Positions 8,616 through 19,100 are shown, counted from the stretch's first letter. The stretch is 36,137 nucleotides of DNA from Candidatus Zipacnadia bacterium (GCA_029820945.1 JALGUJ010000039.1:1-36137); one strand, 5' to 3'. Program-made: numbers and translations. Notes: a model not told the origin generated them from the letters alone.

Positions 8616-8945
8616 CTAGAAGAAGTCAGGCATCTCCATGCCCATGCGTCCGAGGGGCAGTGCCTCCGCGAATCTGCTGCGCTTGGCCTCGGAGGCCTTG
8701 CGCAGGGCCTCGCGCACACCGGCGCAGACGAGGTCCTGCACGAGTTCGCAGTCGCCCTCGCGGATGACCTGGGGATCGATGGCAACATCGAGCACTTCGC
8801 CGAGGCCGGTCACCGTCACCTTCACGGCCCCTCCTCCGGCGCTGCCCACGATCTCCATCGCGCGCAGCTCCTCAGCGGCCTCGGCCACCTGCCGCTGCAC
8901 GCCTTCGAGCTGGCTCTCGATCATCTTCTGGAATGGGTTAAGCAT
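8616..8945 (-). CDS. YbaB/EbfC-family nucleoid-associated protein
   Basis: This 109-aa protein begins with the amphipathic helix MLNPFQKMIESQLEGVQ, followed by the family core in which AGGGAVKVTVTGLGEVLDVAIDP forms the beta strands and ends in the conserved I-D-P. YbaB/EbfC dimers bind DNA as tweezers and help organise the nucleoid. The usual M-Q-G/M-G-G start is changed, and the C-terminal tail is slightly long (PLGRMGMEMPDFF, resembling the family's G-M-x-x-P-x-x-F tail). It sits between dnaX and recR, its standard genomic position. A GAGG lies 6 nt before the ATG. Confidence 0.93.
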   Translation of the reverse strand: MLNPFQKMIESQLEGVQRQVAEAAEELRAMEIVGSAGGGAVKVTVTGLGEVLDVAIDPQVIREGDCELVQDLVCAGVREALRKASEAKRSRFAEALPLGRMGMEMPDFF

Positions 8946-9028
8946 TGGCGACCTCGAAGTCTCCTCGGCCCGTCAGTTCGCGCCGGGCCTATTCCACGCC
9001 GCCCGCCCCCGCACCTCGCCGCGGGCGA

Positions 9029-10624
<1,596 letters not shown>

Positions 10625-10842
10625 GGACGCCCTTCCGTTCCGGGCTGCACCCGGCCGGCTCTGTATCGGCCGGCCTGCGGGCGGGGCCAATCGCCCCACC
10701 CGCGACCGGAGCCGTCAAACCCGCGCACCGAGCCGCTGCAGCGTCCCAGCCCCCGGCACACGAGCGTTCTCTGAGTTTCCGGTTGTGCACCCGGTCGTCG
10801 ACAGCGCCGCCCGACCGTTACCCTCGCAGCCAGCTCCGGCCA

Positions 10843-10935
10843 GGTGATCTGCGGCACAGGCGACCGGCCACCTACCGCTGCTCCCTTCCGGGCCTGACGG
10901 GGTTCAGCAGCCATCACCTTGCGCAGGACCCAACC
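10843..10935 (-). ncRNA. ffs: Bacterial small signal recognition particle RNA (4.5S)
   Basis: The minus strand contains the diagnostic SRP domain IV apex at 10877-10898, reading GTCAGGCCCGGAAGGGAGCA followed by GC: the Ffh-binding symmetric loop with GTCAGG on one side, the GGAA tetraloop, and AGCAGC on the other. Flanking sequences (CCTGCG near 10925-10930 and CGCAG near 10849-10853) pair to close a long helix of about 90 nt. The ends given are estimated from pairing and could be off by 10 nt. The RNA works with Ffh to target membrane proteins. Its place directly upstream of dnaX is common in bacteria. Confidence 0.93.
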
Positions 10936-10945
10936 TTCAACACCG

Positions 10946-11319
10946 CTTACGAGGGTCAGACGCCACGCGACGAAGCCTCGGGCGGGAGTTCGGCCCCACT
11001 ATGGCGGATTGTGGGTTCAGGGTACCGCCAGTCCCCCGCTTAGCACAACCGGAATACGGCGGCGACGAAAGCAACAACCCAACGGCATACCTCCAACACC
11101 CGACACTGAGCGCACGCGTCCAACGGTTCCCGTCTGACGGCGGGCCTTCGAGCAACGGACAGCAGCCCAGCAACGCGACTGCACACGTCCGCGGCTCAAG
11201 ACGACATCACCGACGCCAACGTTTTCCGGAGCCTGCCACGGCGCGCCTTCATCCCTGACCAGCGCGCCCGAAGCACTCCCCTGCCGCCCCTGCCCTGTCC
11301 TTGCCGTCGCCGTGTCCGA
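10946..11319. other. Gene-less stretch between SRP RNA and tRNA-Ser(GGA)
   Basis: About 375 bp without a convincing gene. Short frames here have no SD or recognisable sequence. On the minus strand a possible SRP RNA promoter should lie within about 100 bp before 10935; a TTGTGC with a TACCCT 18 nt later near 11020-11050 is too weak to call. The right end runs into the purine-rich trailer of tRNA-Ser(GGA). Confidence 0.4.
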
Positions 11320-11360
11320 CCGTTGCTGTCGTTGCCTTCGTGGCTTTCATCGCCGCCGTA
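11320..11360 (-). repeat. Trailer repeat after tRNA-Ser(GGA)
   Basis: On the minus strand, directly after the CCA of tRNA-Ser(GGA), lies a purine-rich degenerate hexamer array built from GACGAA, GGCAAC, GACAGC and AACGG-like units. A 22-nt stretch (11320-11341) is identical to 12327-12348 behind tRNA-Ser(GCT). Confidence 0.7.
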
Positions 11361-11450
11361 TGGCGGAGAGGGTGGGATTCGAACCCACGAGGCCCGCAAG
11401 GGCCTACCCGCTCTCCAGGCGAGCACCTTCGTCCACTCGGTCACCTCTCC
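11361..11450 (-). tRNA. tRNA-Ser(GGA)
   Basis: 90 nt with encoded CCA. The acceptor GGAGAGG pairs with CCTCTCC, the discriminator is G, and the long variable arm is of class II type. The T-loop reads TTCGAAT within GTGGG/CCCAC. The anticodon loop CTGGAGA gives anticodon GGA (reads UCC/UCU). It is the last tRNA of the six-gene minus-strand cluster. Confidence 0.96.
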
Positions 11451-11540
11451 GCACGGGACTACGTGCGATGCGCCGACGCGTGGCCGTCGCCGCAGTCTCT
11501 GCACGTGAGCGTGTCAAGGGTCGCCGCACCAGCCGCCGTT

Positions 11541-11589
11541 CACTGTAGTCCTTGCTTTCGTTGCTTCCGTTACCTTCGTCGCTGCCGTA
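11541..11589 (-). repeat. Trailer repeat after tRNA-Ser(CGA)
   Basis: On the minus strand the sequence after the CCA is a degenerate array (GGCAGC, GACGAA, GGTAAC, GGAAGC, AACGAA, AGCAAG, GAC) of the same style as the trailers of the two other tRNA-Ser genes in this cluster. Confidence 0.6.
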
Positions 11590-11681
11590 TGGCGGTGAGG
11601 GTGGGATTCGAACCCACGAGACCCTTGCGGGCCTACTCGCTTTCGAGGCGAGCGCGATCAACCAGGCTCCGCCACCTCACC
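11590..11681 (-). tRNA. tRNA-Ser(CGA)
   Basis: 92 nt with encoded CCA. The acceptor GGTGAGG pairs with CCTCACC, with discriminator G and a long variable arm. The anticodon stem CTCGC/GCGAG holds loop CTCGAAA, anticodon CGA (reads UCG). Confidence 0.96.
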
Positions 11682-11747
11682 GCCGCATGGTGTGCCGCCC
11701 ACGGCCGGAGGGCCGGTCGGCGATCGGGTGCGGCCTCCTCCCCGGCC

Positions 11748-11766
11748 GCGACCCGCTGAAGGTCGC
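11748..11766 (-). terminator. Hairpin 2 nt after tRNA-Arg(CCT)
   Basis: GCGACC and GGTCGC (6 bp, 7-nt loop) lie immediately 3' of the tRNA on the minus strand. No T-tract. It may be a processing or termination hairpin. Confidence 0.35.
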
Positions 11767-11768
11767 AC

Positions 11769-11845
11769 TGGCGCCCCCGGCCCGAGTCGAACGGGCGGCC
11801 TTCAACTTAGGAGGTTGCTGCTCTATCCACCTGAGCTACGGGGGC
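11769..11845 (-). tRNA. tRNA-Arg(CCT)
   Basis: 77 nt with CCA. The acceptor GCCCCCG pairs with CGGGGGC, discriminator G. The anticodon loop CTCCTAA gives CCT (reads AGG). The first anticodon-stem pair (G27-A43) is mismatched; the rest is canonical. The D-loop carries the A20-type arginine identity nucleotide. Confidence 0.95.
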
Positions 11846-11893
11846 GCACGGAATCAGGCGGCGCGCGCCACCCGATCCGCCACCTATCGCTGC

Positions 11894-11922
11894 AACGGCT
11901 CCGCCAGCCGCGCGGAGCCGTT
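11894..11922 (-). terminator. Strong hairpin after tRNA-Arg(GCG)
   Basis: AACGGCTCCG and CGGAGCCGTT form a perfect 10-bp stem with a 9-nt loop, 9 nt downstream of the tRNA 3' end on the minus strand. No T-tract follows. A terminator or a 3'-processing signal is plausible. Confidence 0.5.
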
Positions 11923-11931
11923 TGATGACTA

Positions 11932-12007
11932 TGGCACGCCGGCCGCGATTTGAACGCGGGACCTCCGCCTCCGCAGGGCGGCGCTCTATCCCCTGAGCTA
12001 CCGGCGC
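11932..12007 (-). tRNA. tRNA-Arg(GCG)
   Basis: 76 nt with CCA. The acceptor GCGCCGG pairs with CCGGCGT (G1-T72 wobble), discriminator G. The anticodon stem CCGCC/GGCGG holds loop CTGCGGA, so the anticodon is GCG, reading CGC/CGU directly. Most bacteria use an ACG tRNA deaminated to ICG for this box, so the genomically encoded G34 is notable. Confidence 0.95.
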
Positions 12008-12144
12008 GCATCACGGCGGGAACCGGCGGAGCACGCCCGGAGAGCGCGCGTGAAGCCCGAGACGGCTGAGACACCTGTCGGCGCCTCTGCGCCTGCTATC
12101 CGTGAGTGTCCATGGTTCCGTGTCGTCAAGCGGTATGTCAAGCT

Positions 12145-12160
12145 GCCGGGTCATCCCGGC
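12145..12160 (-). terminator. Hairpin after tRNA-Arg(CCG)
   Basis: GCCGGG and CCCGGC with a 4-nt loop lie 15 nt 3' of the tRNA. On the minus strand it is followed, at 12136-12141, by a perfect TTGACA, but no good -10 lies at the right distance, so no promoter is called. Confidence 0.4.
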
Positions 12161-12175
12161 TACGCGTATCGGTGG

Positions 12176-12251
12176 TGGTACGCCCGGCGCGATTCGAACG
12201 CGCGACACCTGGCTCCGGAGGCCAGCGCTCTATCCACTGAGCTACGGGCGC
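12176..12251 (-). tRNA. tRNA-Arg(CCG)
   Basis: 76 nt with CCA. The acceptor GCGCCCG pairs with CGGGCGT (G1-T72 wobble), discriminator A. The anticodon stem CTGGC/GCCAG holds loop CTCCGGA, anticodon CCG (reads CGG). Confidence 0.96.
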
Positions 12252-12326
12252 TCACGTCCGCAGCGACGGTACCGTCACTCGCCGCAACGACGGCAGCCTG
12301 CCCGACCGCAGGTCACCGGGCCCGGG

Positions 12327-12376
12327 CCGTTGCTGTCGTTGCCTTCGTCGCTGTCCTTGCTTTCGTCGCCGCCTTC
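12327..12376 (-). repeat. Trailer repeat after tRNA-Ser(GCT)
   Basis: Directly 3' of the tRNA on the minus strand is a purine-rich degenerate hexamer array (GGCGGC, GACGAA, AGCAAG, GACAGC, GACGAA, GGCAAC, GACAGC, AACGG). 22 nt of it are identical to the trailer of tRNA-Ser(GGA). Confidence 0.7.
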
Positions 12377-12470
12377 TGGCGGAGAGGGCGGGATTCGAAC
12401 CCGCGAAGGAGGCTTGTACCCCCTTAATCGCTTAGCAGGCGACTGCCTTCAGCCGCTCGGCCACCTCTCC
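12377..12470 (-). tRNA. tRNA-Ser(GCT)
   Basis: 94 nt with CCA, class II with a long variable arm. The acceptor GGAGAGG pairs with CCTCTCC, discriminator G. Anticodon loop CTGCTAA gives GCT (reads AGC/AGU). It is the first gene of the cluster, 19 nt after the -10 box. Confidence 0.96.
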
Positions 12471-12488
12471 GCACCGAGTTGGACACGA

Positions 12489-12517
12489 ATTCTATCATAT
12501 TCCCAGCACCAAGACAA
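12489..12517 (-). promoter_or_regulatory. Sigma70-type promoter of the tRNA cluster
   Basis: On the minus strand TTGTCT (12517-12512) is followed after exactly 17 nt by TAGAAT (12494-12489), matching TTGACA/TATAAT at 4/6 and 5/6 positions. The local sequence is unusually AT-rich for this window. The expected start site falls about 10 nt before the mature tRNA-Ser(GCT). Confidence 0.7.
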
Positions 12518-12537
12518 GGGCGATGCGCTCGACCGAG

Positions 12538-12559
12538 AGCATCCAGATTCCTGTGGATG
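12538..12559 (+). repeat. Inverted repeat, copy 1
   Basis: This 22-bp copy differs by a single base from the reverse complement of 12678-12699. Each copy is itself a palindrome with arms CATCCA and TGGATG around an 8-bp centre. Copy 1 lies about 20 bp upstream of the -35 of the tRNA promoter. Confidence 0.7.
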
Positions 12560-12677
12560 ACACACGGATGCCCCCGTCCGCGCGCCGTTGGCCGTAGGAG
12601 GCGGCAGGCCTCACCCCCCGGTCCCTCTCGCCCAGGAGCGGGATGCGCAGGCACGGGACGTCGCCGCTCGATGCGCG

Positions 12678-12699
12678 CATCCACACGAATCTGGATGCT
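12678..12699 (-). repeat. Inverted repeat, copy 2
   Basis: The opposite-orientation partner of 12538-12559, 118 bp away, with arms CATCCA and TGGATG. Confidence 0.7.
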
Positions 12700-12883
12700 G
12701 CCCGCTCCGCCCGGGCGGGCGGCGTGGGTGGGCCGGCCACGGTCGCCGGCGCATGGCCTCGGTCCACGGTGAAGCTGCCCGCTGCACGGCAGCAAGCACC
12801 GGTAGGGGCCGCGCGTGAGACGTGACGTCGTACGGCGCACGCCCGTCAGCGCCCACCCGTATCGAGCGCACCTGCTCCGAGCC

Positions 12884-13498
12884 TTACGGCTTCTGGTGAT
12901 CCGCGTCGCCGTTGGGCCAGTAGTGCCAGGGCGCAAAGCCGATGTAGCCGCTCGAGTCCACCTGCCCGTCGGGCTTCGTCCACTTAGCGTGGCCGTCGAT
13001 GAAGGTGCAGTTGACGCCGTCGTTGTGGGGAAGGGGGTTGAGGTGGGGTGTGTAGGTCGGGCCGAAGCCATGCGGCGCCGAGCAGCTCGCGAGCTGGTTC
13101 TGATTCTCGACGAAGGCGAACATCTCGGCCGGCAGCGGCATCTTGGCGAGCGGCTTGCCACAGGCATGGTGGTAGTTGATGCCGTAGCCCCAGCCGCCGC
13201 CCTTGAAGCCGCCCTGCTCCGGCCGGCTCGGGCAGATGAAGATCTGGTCGTTGTTGATGTACGGGTAGATCTTGTGTGGCCAGAAGTAGGGGTCCGGATA
13301 GCGATACCGGACAAACCGCTCGTCATAGTCCTGGAGGTACATGTTGGCAGCCAGTCCGAGCTGCTTCATGTTATTGAGGCAGCTCGTCTGTCGCGCCTTT
13401 TCGCGCGCCCGGGCGAAGACCGGGAAGAGGATCGCCGCCAGGATGGCGATGATCGCGATCACGACCAGAAGCTCGATCAGGGTGAATCCTCTACGCAT
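12884..13498 (-). CDS. Type IV pilin-like/pseudopilin, DUF1559 (H-X9-DG) family
   Basis: This 204-aa protein starts [16 protein letters not shown], the prepilin peptidase site (G before F-T-L-I-E) plus hydrophobic helix, followed by the [15 protein letters not shown] segment. The C-terminal globular part holds H-N-D-G...F-I-D-G-H-A-K-W, the H-X9-DG motif. In this family the mature protein is thought to enter a type II/type IV-like envelope apparatus; the function of its many paralogues is unknown. The start at 13498 has GGGGAGG 11 nt upstream; the long open frame before it is not part of the gene. It closes the minus-strand cluster that begins with the GH123-like gene. Confidence 0.93.
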   Translation of the reverse strand: MRRGFTLIELLVVIAIIAILAAILFPVFARAREKARQTSCLNNMKQLGLAANMYLQDYDERFVRYRYPDPYFWPHKIYPYINNDQIFICPSRPEQGGFKGGGWGYGINYHHACGKPLAKMPLPAEMFAFVENQNQLASCSAPHGFGPTYTPHLNPLPHNDGVNCTFIDGHAKWTKPDGQVDSSGYIGFAPWHYWPNGDADHQKP

Positions 13499-13607
13499 GG
13501 GATGCGCCTCCCCTAACCACGCAGATTGACGAAACGCTGTTGCGTCTTGGACTCGCTGTCCACTTCGCGGCCCGTCGCGGGAATCCTCCCCCACGATACC
13601 TTTCTGC

Positions 13608-15239
13608 TTACTCACCTGCGGGCTGGATGCGCCACTGGACCGGCTCGCCGTCCACCGGCGCGGATAGCACGGCCGCCTCGGAGCCGTGCGGCGGCGCGCC
13701 GTCGATGGCGTAGGGATTGAACGGCGCGCTCGGCCAGAGCAGGTCGGCGCCGGGCGGCGGGAGGATCCGGAAGCCCCGCACCTCCAGCCACCGGCCCATC
13801 TCCCGCCCGCTCCAGCGCAGGCTCTCCTCCCCGATGGTGACATCGCGGCCGGAGTCGGTGACCAGCCTCTCGCCCCTCCCCACACGCAGCACGAGGTGAT
13901 TGACCGCGGAACTGCCCTCCGCGGTAGCCCTGATCACCGCCGCATCGCCATCCAGCTCCAGCGAGAGCCCGCAGCGCACGTCGCCGTAGTCTAGCGCGAC
14001 GCCGTCATCGGCGACGGCCCCCGAGTCCGGGACGTAGCGCCCGCCGGCGACGAAGGTGGACCATTCGGGCTGATTGCGGGAGTTGCCGCCGCCGATGAGC
14101 AGCCCGGCGTCCTGGTGCCACAGGGAGACGAACTGCTGCCGGTCCTGCCCCCACCGGCTGGTCGACGGCGGGCAGACGAAGGCGCTCAGGCAGCCGAACC
14201 ACGGGCCATCGCGCTTCACGATCGCCCAGTCGTGGTACTGCTTCGTGAAGCTCGCCTCGTCCAGGTTGATCGGCGCCTCGTCGCCGTCGCGCATGTAGTG
14301 GTAGAGGCTCGCGAGATGGCTGGTCACGGGGTTGCGCAGGTCCTCGGCGAAGCCGGGCAGCTCAAGCAGATAGCGCGCATAGCGCCGTCCTCGCGGGACC
14401 AGCGTCATCGAGACCAGACCGCCGGGATGGATGCCGGCGCCGTACTTGACGCGGCCATCGATGGTCTCCACGTCGCTGCCGTCGGGATAGGTGAAGGTCT
14501 GGTGGAAGTCGGTCGCCGCCTCGATGGCGGGTAGCACCGACTCGTCGCCGGAGAAGATGTGGTAGAGGCCCATCGCGTGCACGTAGACGCGGTTGTAGCC
14601 CGTGGTGGGTCCGCCGTGCTCGGGCCAGTAGCCCGCCGGGTCCTGGGCCTCGACGCACTGCGCCATGTAGTCCTCGGCGGGGCGCTGCCAGTCCTCGCGG
14701 CCCATCAGCTCCCCGGCGCGCCAGCAGCTCATGGACTTCCAGCAGGGGATGTTGTGCACGCGCCCGGCGTTGCGCACCTCATCCGCCTGGCCCTCGTGGG
14801 CCAGCGTCAGCCCCTCCTCCCAGCGCAGTCGGCGGCCGTCGTCGAGATGCTCGCGCAGCAGCGCCCACGTCTCCAGCCAGGCGTAGTTCGTCCAGCACAT
14901 GTAGGACATGCCCCACTTGCTGCCATCGGGCTTGATGAACTCCACGCGGCCCTGCTCGTCCTGGGCATCGCGCACCGCGTCGCCGGCACGCCCGGCGATC
15001 TCGAGGATCCGCGCATCGCCGTGATGGGGGCTCCCCGGCTCGATGTAAAGGGTTGCGAGCGCGTACATCACGTCCTGGTTGGTGACCGCCCAGCCCAGGT
15101 CCTCAGGCCGGGCCCCGGGTGCGATGGGGCCGGTCGGCTCGGTGATGAACCGCCCCGTGCTCTCGTCGAAGGTCTCGAGACACTCCTCGACCCCGCTCGC
15201 CATGAGATGCAGCAGCTCGGACTTCGGCTCGCTCATCAT
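13608..15239 (-). CDS. Alpha/alpha-barrel plus beta-domain protein, lyase- or glycosidase-like (unassigned)
   Basis: A 543-aa protein without signal peptide. Residues about 1-330 look like an all-helical alpha/alpha toroid: regularly spaced aromatic-rich helices (the W-x-N-Y-A-W-L-E-T-W stretch near residue 120; [15 protein letters not shown] near 205-220) as in polysaccharide lyases and unsaturated glucuronyl hydrolases. The C-terminal third (about 350-543) is beta-rich with strand patterns like the sandwich domain of PL8/PL12/heparinase-type enzymes. No catalytic set could be assigned with confidence. ATG codons at 15239 and 15236 are both possible starts, with a GGGAG 12-15 nt upstream. 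Its position with secreted hydrolase-like proteins suggests intracellular processing of an imported saccharide. Confidence 0.55.
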   Translation of the reverse strand: MMSEPKSELLHLMASGVEECLETFDESTGRFITEPTGPIAPGARPEDLGWAVTNQDVMYALATLYIEPGSPHHGDARILEIAGRAGDAVRDAQDEQGRVEFIKPDGSKWGMSYMCWTNYAWLETWALLREHLDDGRRLRWEEGLTLAHEGQADEVRNAGRVHNIPCWKSMSCWRAGELMGREDWQRPAEDYMAQCVEAQDPAGYWPEHGGPTTGYNRVYVHAMGLYHIFSGDESVLPAIEAATDFHQTFTYPDGSDVETIDGRVKYGAGIHPGGLVSMTLVPRGRRYARYLLELPGFAEDLRNPVTSHLASLYHYMRDGDEAPINLDEASFTKQYHDWAIVKRDGPWFGCLSAFVCPPSTSRWGQDRQQFVSLWHQDAGLLIGGGNSRNQPEWSTFVAGGRYVPDSGAVADDGVALDYGDVRCGLSLELDGDAAVIRATAEGSSAVNHLVLRVGRGERLVTDSGRDVTIGEESLRWSGREMGRWLEVRGFRILPPPGADLLWPSAPFNPYAIDGAPPHGSEAAVLSAPVDGEPVQWRIQPAGE

Positions 15240-15302
15240 GTGGTCTGCTCACTCCCGCGGCTGTTGCTGCTGCATATCTGATCCGAGAGCGCCTGGTGGC
15301 CT

Positions 15303-16124
15303 CTACCTGCGGATCCTCAGCGTCAGGAGGTCGTCACGCACGATCTCCTCCACATCGGCGACGAGCTCCTCCACCGGTCGCGTAGCGGGGATGAAGCGGC
15401 CGCTGAGCCCGTCCGCGCCTCCGCCGACGAGCTTGACGGCCGCCTCGGCCACCAGCTCGGGCGAAGGCGCGTCTTCGAGGTGCCGCCCGAAGCCGGGCCG
15501 CCACCTCCGGCCGCCGGGGTCATTCGCGATGAACCTGGTCATCTCCGTCAGTATCGCGGGTGGCGCGAGCGCGAAGACCTTCACCCCATGCGGCGCGGCC
15601 TCCGCCGCGAGGCCCTCGGTCAGGCGCATCAGCGCGGTCTTGGAGCAGGCGTAGCTGGTGGAGTAGGGGTGCGGGTCGCCCACACCGCCCCCGCTGACGA
15701 CGTTGATGACGTAACCGCCCCCGCCGCCGACCATCCCGGGAACGAAAGCCCGGATGCACAGGAAGCTGCCGTAGAGATTGACCCGCGTGTCGCGGAACCA
15801 CAGCTCCGGCTCCGCCTCCCATGCCGGCGCGATCACCGAGAAGGTCCCCGCGTTGTTGACCAGCACCTCGACCGGCCCCAGCTCAGCCCCGACTCGCTCC
15901 GGCAGAGGCTCGATCTGCTCCCAGTCGGTCACGTCGGCCACGATGGGCAGGACGGTGCCGCCCTGACCGCGCAGCCCGGCGGCGGTCTCCGCCAGCTCCT
16001 CCTGCAGCCGGTCCACCAGGCATACCCGCGCGCCCCGCGCCGCGTAGGCCGTCGCGATAGCCTTGCCGATGCCTCGCGCGCTTCCGGTTACGACCGCCAC
16101 GGCCCCTTCAAGCTCCAGCGTCAA
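15303..16124 (-). CDS. Short-chain dehydrogenase/reductase
   Basis: This 273-aa classical SDR has a Rossmann TG-x3-G-x-G motif (T13-G-S-A-R-G-I-G20), the NNAG motif at 90-93, Ser144 (VVSGG) and the Y158-x3-K162 catalytic pair. It would oxidise or reduce a hydroxyl/ketone on a small molecule, here plausibly a sugar. The only start that keeps the first beta strand is TTG at 16124, which directly follows an in-frame TGA; a GGAAAG lies just upstream, a weak SD. It is 40 nt downstream of the GH42-like gene and 63 nt upstream of the alpha/alpha-barrel gene, so one operon is likely. Confidence 0.9.
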   Translation of the reverse strand: MTLELEGAVAVVTGSARGIGKAIATAYAARGARVCLVDRLQEELAETAAGLRGQGGTVLPIVADVTDWEQIEPLPERVGAELGPVEVLVNNAGTFSVIAPAWEAEPELWFRDTRVNLYGSFLCIRAFVPGMVGGGGGYVINVVSGGGVGDPHPYSTSYACSKTALMRLTEGLAAEAAPHGVKVFALAPPAILTEMTRFIANDPGGRRWRPGFGRHLEDAPSPELVAEAAVKLVGGGADGLSGRFIPATRPVEELVADVEEIVRDDLLTLRIRR

Positions 16125-16164
16125 TCACTTTCCAACTGTTGGCTCAGGCCCTCTGCGCCGCCGA

Positions 16165-19100
16165 TCAGTCCAGGTTCAGGCGACGGTACAGCTCCTGCAC
16201 TCGATCGACCTCACCCAGCGTCGCGGAGAGCACGAATGTGATGTCGCCGATGGGCACGTCCTTGCGCGGGTGGAAGATCATGTAGTTGAAGTTGTTGTTG
16301 CCCGGGTGCACGTCCACGTGGTGCAGGGACGGGAAGCTGAAGATGCAGCCGAAGGTCTGCCCCGTCACGTCATCCTGCACCGCCATCCAGTGCTCCGTGA
16401 GGTCCTCGGCCGAGACCTCGCGGCGACCCTTGCGCCATGCCAGCTCCTGCAGGCCGTCGGCCGTCGGCCAGATGCTGCGCTCGCCGTGGCCGTCAACGCC
16501 GATCCGCGACATCAGGTAGAAGGTCGACGACACCGGACCGGCGTCCCCGGTGTCGATGTCGATCCGAATGTGGTTCTCCCCCTCGGCCAGGCTTATGGTC
16601 ATGGTGATGGGGCTACCGTCCTCCGGGTGTGTGCCCTTGATCCTGACCCACACGCGCTCCCCACAGCCCGAGATCTCCTCCGTCTGCCAGTGGGCGCTGA
16701 AGGCGTACCAGACCCAGCCGAAGGGATAGGGGCTGGGCACCAGGTGGTCGGTGCCGGTGTCGCGCAGCACCAGGTCGTGCACTACCGCGTTGTTCTCGAT
16801 GATCGTTGCCAGCACGTGGCTGTTCTCCAGCGCCAGCAGCGGCATCTCCTCCGGGACCATGCTGGCGTGGGTCTTGTACTCCTCGGCCTTGTGGTAGATG
16901 ACCGTCCCGGCCGCCAGCCGGATCGGGTAGCTGCGTTCGAACGGCTCCCCGCGCACCGTGCCGGCGATGGTGAGCGTGCCCTCCTCCATGCGCGGCGTGT
17001 CGTCGTCGGTGGTGAAGCGGAACTGCACCGTCCGCTCCTGGCCCCCGGACAGCTCGCCCAGGTCCAGCGCCGACTCCTCGGCGGCGAAGCCCCCGCCCAC
17101 CTCCACCGACGCGGTCAACCGCGACGGGTCCACCGTGTTCACCGTCACCGACACCGGCAGCACCGGCTCCAGATGCCCCAGCGGGAAGATGGTGCGGTCG
17201 GTGTCCGCCCGGATGATGATGTCGCGCAGCACCTGCACCTCCACCCACGGCGACACGACCTCGCCCCCACCATCGAGCGCGGCGACCATGTTCACCTGGT
17301 AGAAGTCCGGCTCCACGTCCTCCGCCGTGGTGATCGCGAAGCTGTGCGATGACTGCTCGCCCGGCGCCAGCTCGAATGCCGCCGGCTCGCCGCCGAACAC
17401 CAGCCCCGCCTCCAATCCCGGCCGAAGCGTCCCGCTGATCGTCTCCCCGGAGGTGTTGATGATCGTGGCGGTGGCCGCCAGGCTCTCCCCGGCGGTCATC
17501 GACACGCGATCGATCGCGATGCCCAGCACCGCCGCGCGCTCGCCGCGCGGCATCAGCACCACGTTGGCGAAGTCGATCAGCTCGGGCAGCGTGAAGCTCG
17601 CCCAGCGCGCGCCGTCGCGCTCGACCGTCTCCAGCGGTAGTACGGCCTGCATCGCGCGCTTGCCGCCATCGGCGTAGCGGGTGTTGGACAGCAGCCACGC
17701 GACCTCCGGCGCAGTGCCCTCGTCCAGGCGCACGCGCACCGGCAGGTCGGCCAGCGCCTGGTGCAGCTCCTCCGGCGGCCTCTCGCGGTGGTCCGCGCCG
17801 GGCTCGACGATCCGGTTCGCGAAGCCCACCCAGTAACTGTCGCCGGTGCGGAAGCTCTTGGCCTTCAGCACGCCGACGCCGTCCGTGTAGCCCTCGACGA
17901 CCACGTTGTCGCCGATGCCCCGGGAGCGCAGGTAGCTGCGCAGGATCTCCGCCCAGGCCTTGGCGCCCTTGGCAGGCTCCACCTCCGGCCCCGCCGGCGG
18001 CCGGTAGTCGTAGCCGTAGGCGTTGTCATCCAGCGCCTGCGCCTGCTCGTCGGTCTCCAGCACGTCGCGGTAGCCCGCGGTCCACGACGAGTAGTAGGTC
18101 AGGCCGACGTCCGCCCCCATGTACAGCGCGCTGCCCTCGCCGAACTCGCTCAGCGTCACGATCGGCCGATCCTCGCCCACCGTCCCGATGACCGCCGCTC
18201 CCGCCGGCGCGCGGATCGACACCGCCTCGCGAACCGGCGCCTCTGCCGGCAGGCTCTGCAGCTCGGGCGCCGCCTCGGCGTGCACGGTCATCGCCGCCGT
18301 CATCGACGTGCGCTCCGCCTCCGTGGAGCCGATGACCTCCTCGAAGCCGAAGCCCGGACTGCCTGCGTCCTGGTTGTACCAATCCGCCGCGAAGGCGCCG
18401 TCGAGCATCACCAGGTTCCCGCCGCCCGCCACGTAGTCGCGGAACTGAGCCGCGATGTCGTCATTGACCACGCGCGAGCACGGCCCCACCACGATCGCCG
18501 GGTAGCGCGACAGATCGCCCAGGTTGTACTCGGAGAAGATCTGGAAGTCGAGGTTCAGGTCGTAGAGCATCTGCAGCAGCCCGTTGAGCTGGCGGGTGTT
18601 CGTGCCATTGACCAGCACCGTGCGGTCCGAGACGTAGACGCCCACCTGCGGCGCCCGCTGCTCCGACAGCAGATAGAGGTCGCCGAGCTGGTACATCTGG
18701 TTGTTGATCGAGCGGGAGACGGTGTACATCGGCTCGCGGCGGGCGTACCCGTCATCGGAGTCCGCCACGCCCTGGTAGGTCGGGTCCGGGGAGCCGGCGA
18801 TGCACACGTGCGACAGGCCGGTGCGCGGGCAGTCCATGATCAGCGACATCTGCACCCACCCCGCGTTGTAGTCAGGCGGCATGCACAGCGCGTTGCCCGG
18901 CACACCCGACCACTCGGCCACGTCGCGCAGCATGTGAATGCGGTAGGAGCCGCCGGTGTAGCCGATGCCGTGGCGCATGAGCACGTCGCTGAACTCGGGG
19001 AAGTCCCACCAGCCGGCCGCCGTCGTCCAGCTCCCCCAGAAGGGGATGCTCCAGATGACCATGTGGTTGGGATCGTGGGCTTTGAGGGTGTCGTAGACGA

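Larger units (their letters stand above)
12518..12883. other. Gene-less stretch with an inverted repeat pair
   Basis: About 365 bp between the tRNA promoter and the 3' end of the minus-strand pseudopilin. No convincing gene; frames across it lack an SD and family similarity. It holds the two inverted 22-bp repeats listed separately and several GC-rich self-complementary tracts (for example around 12708-12745) that may end the pseudopilin transcript. Confidence 0.5.

Noticed and set aside
12136-12141. Perfect TTGACA -35 box downstream of tRNA-Arg(CCG) as an internal promoter
   Set aside because: No acceptable -10 sequence occurs 16-18 nt later on the minus strand.
11281-12376. CRISPR-like array in the tRNA region, because of repeated short blocks
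   Set aside because: The repeats are tRNA T-arms and degenerate trailer hexamers, with no regular repeat-spacer periodicity and no cas genes.
12424-13326. Minus-strand 300-codon frame spanning the tRNA-Ser(GCT) promoter and pseudopilin
   Set aside because: It overlaps a tRNA, its promoter and a well-supported pseudopilin in another frame; the composition is a Ser/Arg/Thr-rich shadow.
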